Assembly (NCBI GenBank): GCA_024760525.1
Contig: CP060499.1
Location: 1,116,001-1,180,000 of the forward strand
DNA from: Nitrospira sp.
Lineage (GTDB): Bacteria; Nitrospirota; Nitrospiria; Nitrospirales; Nitrospiraceae
Length of the DNA stretch: 64,000 nt
Direction of reading: 5' to 3'
Every line of letters starts with the position of its first letter. Positions within the stretch are counted from its first letter, which is position 1. The notes beneath the pieces are model-generated. The model ran no database searches. It saw only the letters and a list, made by a program, of their open reading frames with translations, and had not been told where the DNA came from. Positions 27,731-36,659 of the stretch are shown here, piece by piece. The translations under genes were made by a program, and so were the position numbers.

Positions 27731-29416
27731 ATGCGCCAGAATACTCAGCGATTGTTATTCCTCGTCGCCGGCCTCGGCGCGTTCCAGATGATTTTTGAGT
27801 CCTCGATTTTATCAATACAAACAGTCCTAGCGGCGGGTGATGGACGTACGATCATGGTTCAGCAGGGCACTACTCAGGGGAGATTTAATGATTCTCGCCC
27901 AATCGACGGTAGAGCGATTTCGGGAGTGTCCGCGTCTACGAGTACAGCGCCCACGCCTCACAGTCTCATCAAAAAACCCGTACCTCAACCGCAGGCGGAG
28001 ATAAGCCGCACTACGCCACCGGCCCCTTTAACGACTTCTGCTGGGGCTTCACAGTCCGAATCTCACAACTCGCAGTCGACGGTCACGTCTCCACTCAGTT
28101 CAAGTCCTAGCGTGTCTGCCATCAAGGCTACCTCAGCGCCCGTCGCATCCGCGTCTACTACAGTTACTTCAAGCGCAGTGGTTGCACCGTCGCCTAATCC
28201 TCTTCTCAAGAAGTCTCCAGCCCCAATGCGGCGGCTGATGTCTACGATGCCGGAATTGACGCAACTTGCCCCTCCGCCCAAACCTGTTCTACCTCCACCG
28301 ATACCAGATCCTTCCATAGCAATTAGCTCCGCAAGCTATTCTTTCACTGCGCAGCAAGGCCAAGGCAATCCGGCAGCTCAAATCGTCGCCGTTACTAACA
28401 GCGGCGGCGGAACATTAAACTGGAGTGCCACCGCTAATACAGCATGGTTAACGTTGAGTCCGGCTTCTGGCATGGGTAATGGCATGGTCACATTGACCGT
28501 TACCACGGGCGCCCTGACGGCGGGGACGCACACGGCGACGATCACCTTGAGTGCCGCGGGAGCGCCCAGCGTATCGGTCCCGGTGACCTTCACCGTGACG
28601 GCGGCCCCGAGTTCGATCTCACTAAACCCTTCGTCACTAACCTATACAGGCGTGTCGGGCGGCTCTAATCCATCCAACCAGGCTGTGACCATCACCTCGA
28701 ATGGGAGTTGGACGGCCAGCGACAATGCGACCTGGCTCACGCTAAGTCCGACGTCGGGCTCGGGCAACGGAAACATCTCCGCGAGCGTCAATTTAGGGAA
28801 CGTTCCAGTCGGAACAAATACCGGCACTATTACCGTGACCAGTGGAGGCGCCACAAAAACCATCAGTGTATCCTTGACGGTTTCTGCCGCTTCATTGACG
28901 GTATCGTCCAATAACCTCGCCTTTACGGCAACTCAGGGAGCCGCAAACCCTGCGGCCCAGGCGATCACACTCGATTCAAATGGCACGTGGACGGCGAGTG
29001 ACGATGCCGCCTGGCTGTCGCTTAGTCCGACGTCTGGATCGAAGAGTGGAAGCATTACGGCAAGCGTGAACACGGCAACCGCCACTCAGGGAAGCAATTC
29101 AACTACTATTAGGCTGACTAGCGGGGGTATAACCAGAAACGTAACCGTCACTCTGACTCTGAATGCCCCGTCGAGTTCTTCCGCAACTCTGACTTGGAGG
29201 GCCAATAGCGAAACAGATTTGGCCGGATACAAAGTGTATCGAGCAACGAGTTCAGGGGCCTATGGAGCCCCCATTGCCACGGTCGGAGGAAGCGTGACCA
29301 CTTACCAGGCAACAGGTTTGCAATACGGGACAACGTATTTTTTTGTCGTGACAGCCTATGACATCGCGGGGAATGAAAGCGCCTATTCGAATGAGGTCAG
29401 CAAAAGTATTTTTTGA
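27731..29416 (+). CDS. Secreted protein with three BACON-like repeats and a fibronectin type III domain
   Basis: A 561-residue exported protein. The N-terminus (MRQNTQRLLFLVAGLGAFQ, then VLAAGDG) is a Sec signal. A Pro/Ser/Thr-rich linker of about 160 residues follows. Then come three repeats of about 90 residues, each with a W-x-x-LSP-x-SG core (TAWLTLSPASG, ATWLTLSPTSG, AAWLSLSPTSG). This is the BACON fold, a beta-sandwich often linked to carbohydrate or mucin contact. The C-terminal 80 residues are a fibronectin type III domain (LAGYKVYRATSSGAYG, YFFVVTAYDIAGNES). There is no enzymatic domain, membrane anchor or PEP-CTERM signal. It is probably a cell-surface or matrix adhesin; this is inference. 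The frame extends upstream to 27641, but ATG 27731 has GGAGG. Confidence 0.85.
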   Translation: MRQNTQRLLFLVAGLGAFQMIFESSILSIQTVLAAGDGRTIMVQQGTTQGRFNDSRPIDGRAISGVSASTSTAPTPHSLIKKPVPQPQAEISRTTPPAPLTTSAGASQSESHNSQSTVTSPLSSSPSVSAIKATSAPVASASTTVTSSAVVAPSPNPLLKKSPAPMRRLMSTMPELTQLAPPPKPVLPPPIPDPSIAISSASYSFTAQQGQGNPAAQIVAVTNSGGGTLNWSATANTAWLTLSPASGMGNGMVTLTVTTGALTAGTHTATITLSAAGAPSVSVPVTFTVTAAPSSISLNPSSLTYTGVSGGSNPSNQAVTITSNGSWTASDNATWLTLSPTSGSGNGNISASVNLGNVPVGTNTGTITVTSGGATKTISVSLTVSAASLTVSSNNLAFTATQGAANPAAQAITLDSNGTWTASDDAAWLSLSPTSGSKSGSITASVNTATATQGSNSTTIRLTSGGITRNVTVTLTLNAPSSSSATLTWRANSETDLAGYKVYRATSSGAYGAPIATVGGSVTTYQATGLQYGTTYFFVVTAYDIAGNESAYSNEVSKSIF

Positions 29417-29542
29417 TCAGGTGAGGATCGAGCAACAGGCGTGTGTATAATTCATCTGTAAGGTTCCGTGAACCCGCTGGATCAGTTCCCGTCCACAGGC
29501 AGGCCTTAGCCTGTCCTTCGTAAACCCTCCAAGAGCATCGGC

Positions 29543-29657
29543 TTATCTAAAGAGACCCGTGACCAGCCGCTTTGACCAGATGTTCTCTTCTTCGAATTCC
29601 TGAGGCGGAGAATTCACTCGCGCCCAGGTGTGATCCGTTGGTCTTCCAGGTCTGATC
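29543..29657 (-). pseudogene. Fragment of an IS3-family orfA
   Basis: On the minus strand a short frame reads QEFEEENIWSKRLVTGLFR and stops. This matches the orfA leucine-zipper end seen in IS407-type elements (E-L-EEEN-x-x-LKRLVADL). Just upstream in another frame is DQTWKTNGSHLGASE, which lines up with the preceding orfA segment. A frameshift separates them. The rest of the 377-base gap between the BACON protein and the sugar dehydrogenase holds no gene I can support. Confidence 0.45.
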
Positions 29658-29793
29658 GGCGTCAAAGATATCCTGTGTCATGACAGGTCATCTTAGAACG
29701 AAACAAAGATGATAAAGCCTATCTGTTCCTTGACGATCACAAAGTCTTCTGCCATTGTTAACGTCGTTCACGTCCTCTCAGACTGGGGGTTAT

Positions 29794-31089
29794 ATGAAGA
29801 AACGACCGTCGCGTTCTATCGCTGTTGTGGGATTGGGTTATGTCGGTCTTCCGATCGCAGTGGCGTTTGGGAAGATTGCCCCAGTCGTTGGGTTTGATGT
29901 CAATAAAAAGAAAATTGACGAGTTACGAAAGGGAATCGATCGGACAGGGGAAGTATCGAAAAAGGATCTGAAAGCTGCGCAGGTTCGGTATACGTCAGAG
30001 CCGTCGGACCTCAAAGCCGCCCAATTCATCATTGTCGCAGTTCCAACCCCTATCAATGAGGCATTGCAGCCGGATCTGACGGCGTTGCAGAAAGCATCAG
30101 AGCTGATCGGGCGAAACCTGTCTGCAGACACCATCGTGGTGTACGAATCCACGGTCTATCCGGGCGCGACGGAGGAAGTGTGTCTGCCGATTCTGGAAAG
30201 AACTTCGGGAATGAAAGCCGGCGTTGATTTCAAAATCGGGTACTCGCCGGAGCGAATCAATCCGGGTGACAAGGAGCATACGCTCGAAAAGATTACGAAG
30301 GTGGTATCTGCGCAAGACCGTGAATCGCTGGATGTCGTAGCGGCGACATATGCGCTGGTGGTGAAAGCTGGTATTTATCGCGCATCAAGCATCAAGGTGG
30401 CGGAGGCGGCCAAAGTCATCGAAAATACTCAGCGAGACCTGAACATTGCGTTGATGAACGAGCTGGCACTGATTTTTCATCGACTGGGAATAGATACGAC
30501 ATCCGTTCTTGAAGCCGCCGGGACGAAGTGGAACTTCCTCAAGTTCTCGCCCGGCCTCGTTGGCGGTCATTGTATCGGCGTGGATCCTTATTATTTGACC
30601 TCCAAAGCGGAATCAGTGGGCTACCATCCCCAGGTTATTCTTTCTGGCCGGCGCATCAACAATGGGATGGGAAAGTTTGTCGCAGAACATACCATGAAGT
30701 TGCTCAGCCAGCTGTCACGCCCTGCGAATGAACTACGAGTAGGGGTGCTCGGGTTGACGTTCAAGGAAAATGTGCCCGATCTTCGCAACAGCAAGGTGCC
30801 CGATATCATTCATGAGCTTCGTGAATATGGGATCGAGGTACTGGTGCATGACCCTATTGCAGAATCTGAAGAAGCGATGGCAGAGTACGGCATTCATCTC
30901 GTCGAATGGAACAAGCTCAAAGATCTCGACGGACTGATCGTGGCTGTCGCACATAAGAAGTTCGCCGATGTGAGTCTACAGGATCTGCTCAAGCCTCTTC
31001 GGAATCGAAAGCAGGGTGTCGTGATCGACGTCAAGAGCATCCTTGACCAGAGCCAAATCCCTTCTTCCCTAAAATACTGGCGTCTCTAA
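29794..31089 (+). CDS. Nucleotide-sugar dehydrogenase, TviB/WbpA/WbpO type
   Basis: Oxidises C6 of a UDP-N-acetylhexosamine (probably UDP-GlcNAc) to the uronic acid with two NAD molecules. The NAD fold starts SIAVVGLGYVGLPIAVAFGK. ESTVYPGATEE is the conserved middle motif, and the catalytic cysteine lies in GLVGGHCIGVDPYYLT. LGLTFKENVPDLRNSK is the C-terminal UDP-binding motif. The product would feed the dehydrogenase/aminotransferase/acetyltransferase genes at 6.5-9.3 kb to give UDP-GlcNAc(3NAc)A. It is separated from them by the IS-rich region. ATG 29794, where homology begins, is preferred to the in-frame ATG at 29755. Substrate choice is inferred. Confidence 0.93.
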   Translation: MKKRPSRSIAVVGLGYVGLPIAVAFGKIAPVVGFDVNKKKIDELRKGIDRTGEVSKKDLKAAQVRYTSEPSDLKAAQFIIVAVPTPINEALQPDLTALQKASELIGRNLSADTIVVYESTVYPGATEEVCLPILERTSGMKAGVDFKIGYSPERINPGDKEHTLEKITKVVSAQDRESLDVVAATYALVVKAGIYRASSIKVAEAAKVIENTQRDLNIALMNELALIFHRLGIDTTSVLEAAGTKWNFLKFSPGLVGGHCIGVDPYYLTSKAESVGYHPQVILSGRRINNGMGKFVAEHTMKLLSQLSRPANELRVGVLGLTFKENVPDLRNSKVPDIIHELREYGIEVLVHDPIAESEEAMAEYGIHLVEWNKLKDLDGLIVAVAHKKFADVSLQDLLKPLRNRKQGVVIDVKSILDQSQIPSSLKYWRL

Positions 31090-31139
31090 GGATCATCCGA
31101 GTTCTTGGTCGGCAAATAACCCTAGTAATAACAAACAAG

Positions 31140-31166
31140 CACATCCACCACCGCAGTACGGATGTG
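31140..31166. terminator. Possible hairpin after the sugar dehydrogenase
   Basis: CACATCC and GGATGTG form a 7-bp stem with a 13-base loop 50 bases after the dehydrogenase stop. There is no run of T after it, so it is a weak terminator candidate at best. Confidence 0.25.
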
Positions 31167-31206
31167 TAACTCCCCAACCTACTCCCTCAGTTTCTAGCCT
31201 TTTTCT

Positions 31207-31258
31207 TTGAGCCTGCCGTAATCCGTAGTATAAGAAAATTGATTGTCGGCAGGCTCAA
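31207..31258. repeat. Perfect 12-bp inverted repeat upstream of the secretin operon
   Basis: TTGAGCCTGCCG at 31207-31218 is repeated exactly in inverted form at 31247-31258, with a 28-base AT-rich spacer (GTAGTATAAGAAAATTG). The spacer contains TATAAG, so the arms could flank a -10 element. It begins about 100 bases before the secretin start. An operator pair or an mRNA hairpin controlling the secretion operon is possible. No known factor is recognised. Confidence 0.5.
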
Positions 31259-31309
31259 TCTCTGCTGCTGTGCCGAATGAGGGCACAAGAACAAGGGTGA
31301 GTTCGTCAT

Positions 31310-33643
31310 ATGACTGCGTGTCTCTCCGGCCGGGCGATGAAGTTTGCCCGGCCCCTGGGAATTTTGGGGATCGCTGGTTGCGCGCTCGTGGTGTCTCCTG
31401 ATGTGAAGCGTGGAGATCAGCACTTGGCTGCGCAACGTTGGGAAGAAGCCGGTCTCGCCTATCGCCTCGCGTTAAAGGACGATCCTTTCAATACGTCACT
31501 GCAGACTAAGTATGCGTTGGCCCGCGAACGCACCGCGGCTCTGTATGGCGAACGCGGCCGTACGCTTCTGAAAGAAAAGCAAGCCGATCTGGCGCTTGAA
31601 GAATTTAAGCGGGCGCTCACGGTCGAGCCTTCGAACGCCGAGCATCAGGCCGGCTTCCAGGAAGCCGTTCGCTTGAGGGAATCTCGGTCACACTATCGCG
31701 AAGCGGAACGTTTGGCCCAACTAGGACGAATCGAAGAGGCGATGGATGGCTATACTCGCTCCGCTGAATTGGATCCAACCTTTCGAGAGCCTCTCGAGAG
31801 CATCAGCAGGCTGACAGAGGAGCAGCAGGCACTTCTACGGAGTGATCGGATGAAGCAGCCTGTCACACTCAAATTCAGAAATGCGGGGATTAAGGAAGTG
31901 CTGGAGGGAGTGGCAAAAGCGGGTGGGTTTACCTTGATCTTCGATAAGGACGTCAGGAACGATCCGATTTCGATTTCGATTCAGGACACGCCGTTTGACG
32001 ACGCGCTGCAGCTCCTTCTCAACAGCAACAGCCTATTTTCCAGGATGGCCACTCCGGGAGTGCTGATCATCAGCCCCAATACCAAGCAGAAGCAGGAGCA
32101 ATATCAGGACTTGATGATTCGAACCTTTTATCTGTCGAACGCGAAGTCCAAAGACATGTTGACGCTGCTGAAAAGCATGCTCGATGCAAAACGTATGCAT
32201 GCCAACGAGCAGCTCAATACCATTGTGATCCGTGACCAGCCTGAAAAAATTCAGATGGCTGAGAAAATCATCCTGGCCAATGATCGTCCGGAGTCGGAAG
32301 TGCTCTTTGACGTCGAGGTGTTGGAGGTCAATCGGACCGTCAATCAGACCTATGGACTGACGTATCCAAAACAGGCAGCCGCTGCCATGGTTCCGCCAGG
32401 CCCTGCGGGAGTGATTGCCGGGACACTGGCACAGCAATTCACCTATCGCCAATTGGCCAACCTAGGACCGGATAATTATTTGTTCAAGCTTCCGACGAAT
32501 GTCCAGCTCGATTTCTTCAAACAGATCACGGATGCGAAGACGCTGGCCGCGCCGAAGATCCGGGTCGTGAACAACAAGAAGGCGGAAATCAACATCGGCG
32601 ACAAGCAGCCGATCTTGTTGTCAACCACGAACGTCTTACCCGGTCAAGCCGCGACGGGTGCCGTGCCGACCACATCGACGGTGACGTCGATCGAATTTCG
32701 AGATACCGGTGTCAAACTGACGGTGGAACCTTCGATCCGGTTGGGGGGCGAGCTCGGATTGAAAATGAAGATCGAAGTGATTCGCCTCGGCGAGCAAATC
32801 ACGCTGCAGGCCTCTCCTCCCATCACGCAGTTCAAATTCGGCAATCGATCTGCTGAAACGATGCTGAGCATAAAGGACGGGGAAACCGTCATATTGGGTG
32901 GACTCTTACAAGAAGAAGATCGGAAGACCAGAGTGACGATTCCCTGGCTTGGCGACCTTCCTGTGATCGGAAATCTCATCAGCTCGTTCAGGACGGACCG
33001 AGTGACCACGGAAGTGATTTTGACGATCACGCCGCACATTGTGCAGAACATGACCCCTCCGATGCCCAGCACGCAAACGTTCTGGTCCGGCACGGAATCG
33101 ACCTATACCACCGGCCCAATGTTTTCGATCCCTGCGCGGAAAATGTCCTCGCCGTTGGGAACGAGGTATGAGGACCATCTCATGGATGGCGGCAGTGCCG
33201 CGAAAGCGGTCGGGGTAGCCAGCCCAACCCGTTCCTTGGCTCAACAGGGGGCTCCCGATCCCCGATTAGCCATCCGGCCGAATGAATCGGCGGTTCAGAC
33301 CGGTCGAGAAATCAAGTTGTCGATCCTAGATGGGCGGCTCGACCCATCGGACCAACACATCTTCAAGTTCGAGTATGACCCGAAGATTCTTGAGTTCAAA
33401 CAGCTTGGCCAGGCGGAACTTGTCGGCTCATCGGGATCTTCCTCAGGGGATCAAAAAGAAGCCGTAGGAAGTATCGCGTTTCGACTGGCCCTTCCCAACG
33501 GGCCTACTCCTCGGTCGGCGAGTATTGTCTTTGTCGCAAAATCGCCTGGGGTGTCTCCGGTGCGTGTTGAGCTCATGGCTGCAGAGGGTGATGGCCGGGC
33601 GGCTGCTTCAGAAATCGGGACAGGGGTGGTGAAGGTGCGGTGA
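31310..33643 (+). CDS. GspD/PilQ-family secretin lipoprotein with TPR and cohesin-like domains
   Basis: Forms the outer-membrane gate of a type II secretion or type IV pilus-like system. The N-terminus ends in a lipobox (LGIAGCAL). TPR-like helices follow (about residues 25-165), then an N0/STN-type domain from TLKFRNAGIKEVLEGVAKAG, an N1 domain, and the secretin core with LGGLLQEEDRKT and VPWLGDLP-like IPWLGDLPVIGNL. The C-terminal 110 residues are beta-rich and cohesin-like (LSILDGRLDPSDQHIFKFEY). TPR plus cohesin on a secretin is found in several non-proteobacterial lineages. The lead gene of an eleven-gene operon; its stop overlaps the next start by four bases. Confidence 0.92.
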   Translation: MTACLSGRAMKFARPLGILGIAGCALVVSPDVKRGDQHLAAQRWEEAGLAYRLALKDDPFNTSLQTKYALARERTAALYGERGRTLLKEKQADLALEEFKRALTVEPSNAEHQAGFQEAVRLRESRSHYREAERLAQLGRIEEAMDGYTRSAELDPTFREPLESISRLTEEQQALLRSDRMKQPVTLKFRNAGIKEVLEGVAKAGGFTLIFDKDVRNDPISISIQDTPFDDALQLLLNSNSLFSRMATPGVLIISPNTKQKQEQYQDLMIRTFYLSNAKSKDMLTLLKSMLDAKRMHANEQLNTIVIRDQPEKIQMAEKIILANDRPESEVLFDVEVLEVNRTVNQTYGLTYPKQAAAAMVPPGPAGVIAGTLAQQFTYRQLANLGPDNYLFKLPTNVQLDFFKQITDAKTLAAPKIRVVNNKKAEINIGDKQPILLSTTNVLPGQAATGAVPTTSTVTSIEFRDTGVKLTVEPSIRLGGELGLKMKIEVIRLGEQITLQASPPITQFKFGNRSAETMLSIKDGETVILGGLLQEEDRKTRVTIPWLGDLPVIGNLISSFRTDRVTTEVILTITPHIVQNMTPPMPSTQTFWSGTESTYTTGPMFSIPARKMSSPLGTRYEDHLMDGGSAAKAVGVASPTRSLAQQGAPDPRLAIRPNESAVQTGREIKLSILDGRLDPSDQHIFKFEYDPKILEFKQLGQAELVGSSGSSSGDQKEAVGSIAFRLALPNGPTPRSASIVFVAKSPGVSPVRVELMAAEGDGRAAASEIGTGVVKVR

Positions 33644-34146
33644 GGGAGGACGGCCTCACACTCATCGAGATTCTCGTCACAATGACCATCGTTGTGATCT
33701 TGGCCTCGGTCGCCATGCCTCTGAGTAAGGTATCGACGAAACGAGCCCAAGAGATCGAGCTGCGCCAGCATCTTCGGACAATTCGCAGCGCGATCGATGT
33801 GTTTAAGCTGGAATGGAATCGTGACGGCGAGATCCTACTTGGAACCGTGTGTGTCAAGAATAAGCTCACGTGCAAGGACGTCACCGGGCCGTATGGTTAT
33901 CCGAAGTCTCTCGATGTGCTGTTGGGGGTGAAGTTAACGGGGCAGGAAGCGACGCTCCGAGGCACCACGACGAGGCGCTATTTGCGAGTCATGCCGATCG
34001 ACCCTCTGACGGGTAAATCTGATTGGCTCTTGCGCTGTTACAAGGATCGTCCGAAGCCGACTAGTTGGTGTGGTGAAGATATCTACGATGTGATGTCACA
34101 AAGCGAGGCGACCGCGCTCGATGGCACCAAGTATCAGGATTGGTAG
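33640..34146 (+). CDS. Type II pseudopilin, GspG-like
   Basis: A 168-residue prepilin-like protein with a very short leader and the cleavage/methylation motif DGLTLIEILVTMTIVVIL, in which cleavage after Gly leaves an N-terminal hydrophobic helix and Glu at position 5. The soluble part contains paired cysteines (TVCVKNKLTCKD and LLRCYKDRPKPTSWC) and ends DVMSQSEATALDGTKYQDW, similar to the Ca-binding end of GspG. It would polymerise into the pseudopilus pushed through the secretin. The GTG start overlaps the upstream stop (GTGA). A prepilin peptidase must be supplied from elsewhere. Confidence 0.88.
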   Translation: MREDGLTLIEILVTMTIVVILASVAMPLSKVSTKRAQEIELRQHLRTIRSAIDVFKLEWNRDGEILLGTVCVKNKLTCKDVTGPYGYPKSLDVLLGVKLTGQEATLRGTTTRRYLRVMPIDPLTGKSDWLLRCYKDRPKPTSWCGEDIYDVMSQSEATALDGTKYQDW

Positions 34147-34147
34147 A

Positions 34148-34522
34148 GTGAGCGAATGGAACACGAAAGGTTTTACGCTCGTCGAACTCATGATTGTGGT
34201 GTCCATTGTCGGCATTTTGGCCACCCTCGCGGTTCCGTCCTATCAGTCATCGTTGCTCAAAGCTAAGGAGACGGTGTTGCGACAAGACCTTTTCACGCTG
34301 CGCGAGTTACTGGATCACCACCGCGCCGATCAGGGGAAGTATCCTCCCTCGTTAGATGGTCTGGTGGCGGCGGGATATCTACGGGTCCTTCCCAAAGATC
34401 CCTTCACGAATTCCTCGAGTTCTTGGCAAGAGATTATGGAACCGACCGAGGGTGGTATCTTTGATGTGTATTCAGGCTCAGACCTTGTTGGGACGAATGG
34501 AACTCCCTATAACAAATGGTGA
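34148..34522 (+). CDS. Type II pseudopilin GspG-like (second copy)
   Basis: A second pseudopilin of about 125 residues with leader MSEWNTKG and motif FTLVELMIVVSIVGILATLA. It then has KETVLRQDLFTLRELLDHHRAD and the GspG-type segment LRVLPKDPFTNSSSSWQEI, ending DVYSGSDLVGTNGTPYNKW. An ATG at 34121 is in frame but would overlap the previous gene by 26 bases. GTG 34148, directly after the upstream stop, gives a leader of normal length. It is paralogous to the upstream gene; one is probably the major and the other a minor subunit. Confidence 0.88.
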   Translation: MSEWNTKGFTLVELMIVVSIVGILATLAVPSYQSSLLKAKETVLRQDLFTLRELLDHHRADQGKYPPSLDGLVAAGYLRVLPKDPFTNSSSSWQEIMEPTEGGIFDVYSGSDLVGTNGTPYNKW

Positions 34523-35343
34523 ATGAGAGGAATACATTTTGGTTGCGAGAGAAGGCATCCCGAGGCGGGATGTGGAGGAGCACTGCCGTCGGGATCCTTT
34601 TACTTGGGATATCGGCGTGTAGCTCACTCGAACCTCTTTTGGAGCAGGACACCGGGGATCTTCAACTTACCGTGGATGCGCTCAAAACATCGCTAAGTGA
34701 TGCCCAACGGGCGCTTGTCGATTTGCGAGTGGAGGTTGAAGCACGCCGCCAAGAATTCGCCGATGCCCAGATTACTCGGGCTCAACTCGAGGGGCGCATT
34801 CGAGAGGCGGAACGTCGGTTGACTGAAGCCCGCCATGTCATTGATCTTCAACGAGAAGAGTTGGTTAATTCGCGTACTGAGCGAGATCGTGCCCGTCGGA
34901 CCGGCGCCGCCCTTCAAAACCAACTGAAGCAACTCCAAAAGTACCAATCTAAGATGGGAAAGCACACCGCGGGAGAAATGCCTGCAGCTATGGCGTTCCC
35001 CAGAGAGGGTCAACCGGAATTGGCGACCCTAGGCCTTCAGGGGGAAGCCCTACCGGATGATTTTGGAGACAGTACCGGAGTCATCCCGCAGCCGGCCATT
35101 CATGTGTCGAGAGGATCTTCGGTCGGGACAGTTCCGAGCATGGCTCGACCGTCAACCATGGCCACTGACTTATCCGTGTTGATCAAGCCTGGAGATACGC
35201 TCTGGAACCTCGCGCAACGGCATCGTACGTCCGTAAAGCGCCTCATGGAGATCAATGCGCTTTCCAATGACCATATTCAAGCTGGTCAGGTGCTCTGGCT
35301 CACTGAATCATCCACCGGCGAGTCCGAACACGACCGAATGTAG
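34516..35343 (+). CDS. LysM-domain lipoprotein with coiled coil
   Basis: A predicted lipoprotein: a signal sequence ending LLLGISACSS provides the lipobox. Residues about 45-150 form a long charged coiled coil (LVDLRVEVEARRQEFADAQ). After a variable linker, the last 50 residues are a LysM peptidoglycan-binding domain (IKPGDTLWNLAQRHRTSVK, then NDHIQAGQVLWL). Placed between pseudopilin and GspF genes, it may tether the secretion machine to peptidoglycan or act as a pilotin. The ATG overlaps the previous stop; an internal ATG at 34570 just before the signal is an alternative start. Confidence 0.82.
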   Translation: MVNERNTFWLREKASRGGMWRSTAVGILLLGISACSSLEPLLEQDTGDLQLTVDALKTSLSDAQRALVDLRVEVEARRQEFADAQITRAQLEGRIREAERRLTEARHVIDLQREELVNSRTERDRARRTGAALQNQLKQLQKYQSKMGKHTAGEMPAAMAFPREGQPELATLGLQGEALPDDFGDSTGVIPQPAIHVSRGSSVGTVPSMARPSTMATDLSVLIKPGDTLWNLAQRHRTSVKRLMEINALSNDHIQAGQVLWLTESSTGESEHDRM

Positions 35344-35387
35344 TCGCGTGTTACGGGCTAGTCCGCGAGTCTTGAAGGTCCGCCGCT

Positions 35388-36602
35388 ATGGCAGTATTTG
35401 CATACCGCGTTGCACGACCTGATGGCTCCACGATCCAGGGACACCTGGAAGGGGAGGAGGAATCGCACGTTCGTGCCAAGCTAGAGGCCCAAGGCTTGTT
35501 GGTGTTCAATCTTCACCGTCGTGGAATGGTCTCGGTGAGGACCGGCAAGTCTTGGTCGTGGAGCGGGCTTCCGTTAGGGCAGTTTTTGGTTTTCAATCAA
35601 GAGCTGCTCGCGCTCGTCAAATCGGGATTGCCGATCTTACGGGTGTGGGATTTGTTGATTGAACGCGCAGGCCATGCCGGATTTCAGCAGACGTTACGTG
35701 AGGTGAGAGAGGATATTCGAGGGGGAGCATCTGCCTCCGACGCATTGATGAGACACCCGATGTATTTCCCTGAGCTCTATGTTGCGACGGTGAAGGCGGG
35801 AGAGCAATCAGGCAATCTTCCTGAAGTCCTCCAGCGATATATCACGTATTTGAAGCTGATGATCGGGCTTCGTCAAAAAGTCACGAAGGCGATCTCCTAT
35901 CCGATTTTTCTCGTATTTATCGGCATGGCCGTGATCGGGTTTCTCCTGACCTATGTCATGCCGACATTCGTGTCAGTCTACGGAGAAGCAGCGAAGACTC
36001 TTCCATTGGCCACTCAGCTCCTACTCGACGTCGTGACACACGCAGAGGTTTGGGGATTGCCCGCCGGTATTGCGGTGATCGGCATCGCATTAGGGTTACA
36101 TGCCTACTATGCCACGGCCGCAGGGCATCTGGTCCTTGACCGCCTTGTGCTGAAGCTTCCCCTCGTGGGTCCGATCGCCGTGAAACATAATACCGTACAG
36201 CTCACGCGAACACTCGGAACTATTCTTGCGGGTGGAACGCCTCTCGTTGATGCGTTGCAGGGTGCCCGCGCAGCCGTCTCGAACCGCTTTGTTTCGCACG
36301 AACTCATCGGGGCATCCAATGAGATCCGCGAGGGAACGACGCTGGCCGGTGCCTTGGATCGTCCGAAGGTGCTTCCGAAACTCGCGATCGAGATGTTGTC
36401 GGTAGGCGAAGAAACGGGTTCCCTCGATACGATGTTACGGGATGTCGCCGAGTTTTACGAAGCCGACCTCGATACCAGGCTTACGCAGCTGACGACGTGG
36501 ATCGAGCCGGCTCTGCTGCTTGTGATGGGAATATTGGTGGGCGGGATCGTGATCGTGATGTACCTGCCGGTCTTTCAGATGGCGGGAACGGTCGGCGGGT
36601 AG
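35388..36602 (+). CDS. Type II secretion/type IV pilus inner-membrane platform protein GspF/PilC
   Basis: The inner-membrane platform on which the assembly ATPase works. It starts with the GspF N-terminal segment FAYRVARPDGSTIQGHLEGE. Two T2SSF domains follow, each with conserved helices: VFNQELLALVKSGLPILRVW, then TVKAGEQSGNLPEVLQRY in the first, and HNTVQLTRTLGTILAGGTPL, then MLSVGEETGSLDTMLRDVA in the second. Three membrane segments are visible at about 170-195, 220-240 and 375-400. The length (404) is normal. Confidence 0.95.
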   Translation: MAVFAYRVARPDGSTIQGHLEGEEESHVRAKLEAQGLLVFNLHRRGMVSVRTGKSWSWSGLPLGQFLVFNQELLALVKSGLPILRVWDLLIERAGHAGFQQTLREVREDIRGGASASDALMRHPMYFPELYVATVKAGEQSGNLPEVLQRYITYLKLMIGLRQKVTKAISYPIFLVFIGMAVIGFLLTYVMPTFVSVYGEAAKTLPLATQLLLDVVTHAEVWGLPAGIAVIGIALGLHAYYATAAGHLVLDRLVLKLPLVGPIAVKHNTVQLTRTLGTILAGGTPLVDALQGARAAVSNRFVSHELIGASNEIREGTTLAGALDRPKVLPKLAIEMLSVGEETGSLDTMLRDVAEFYEADLDTRLTQLTTWIEPALLLVMGILVGGIVIVMYLPVFQMAGTVGG

Positions 36603-36659
36603 ATTGGGACAATCAATCTGTGGATCAGAACGATGTGCTGATGACCTGGGAGTGTGCGC

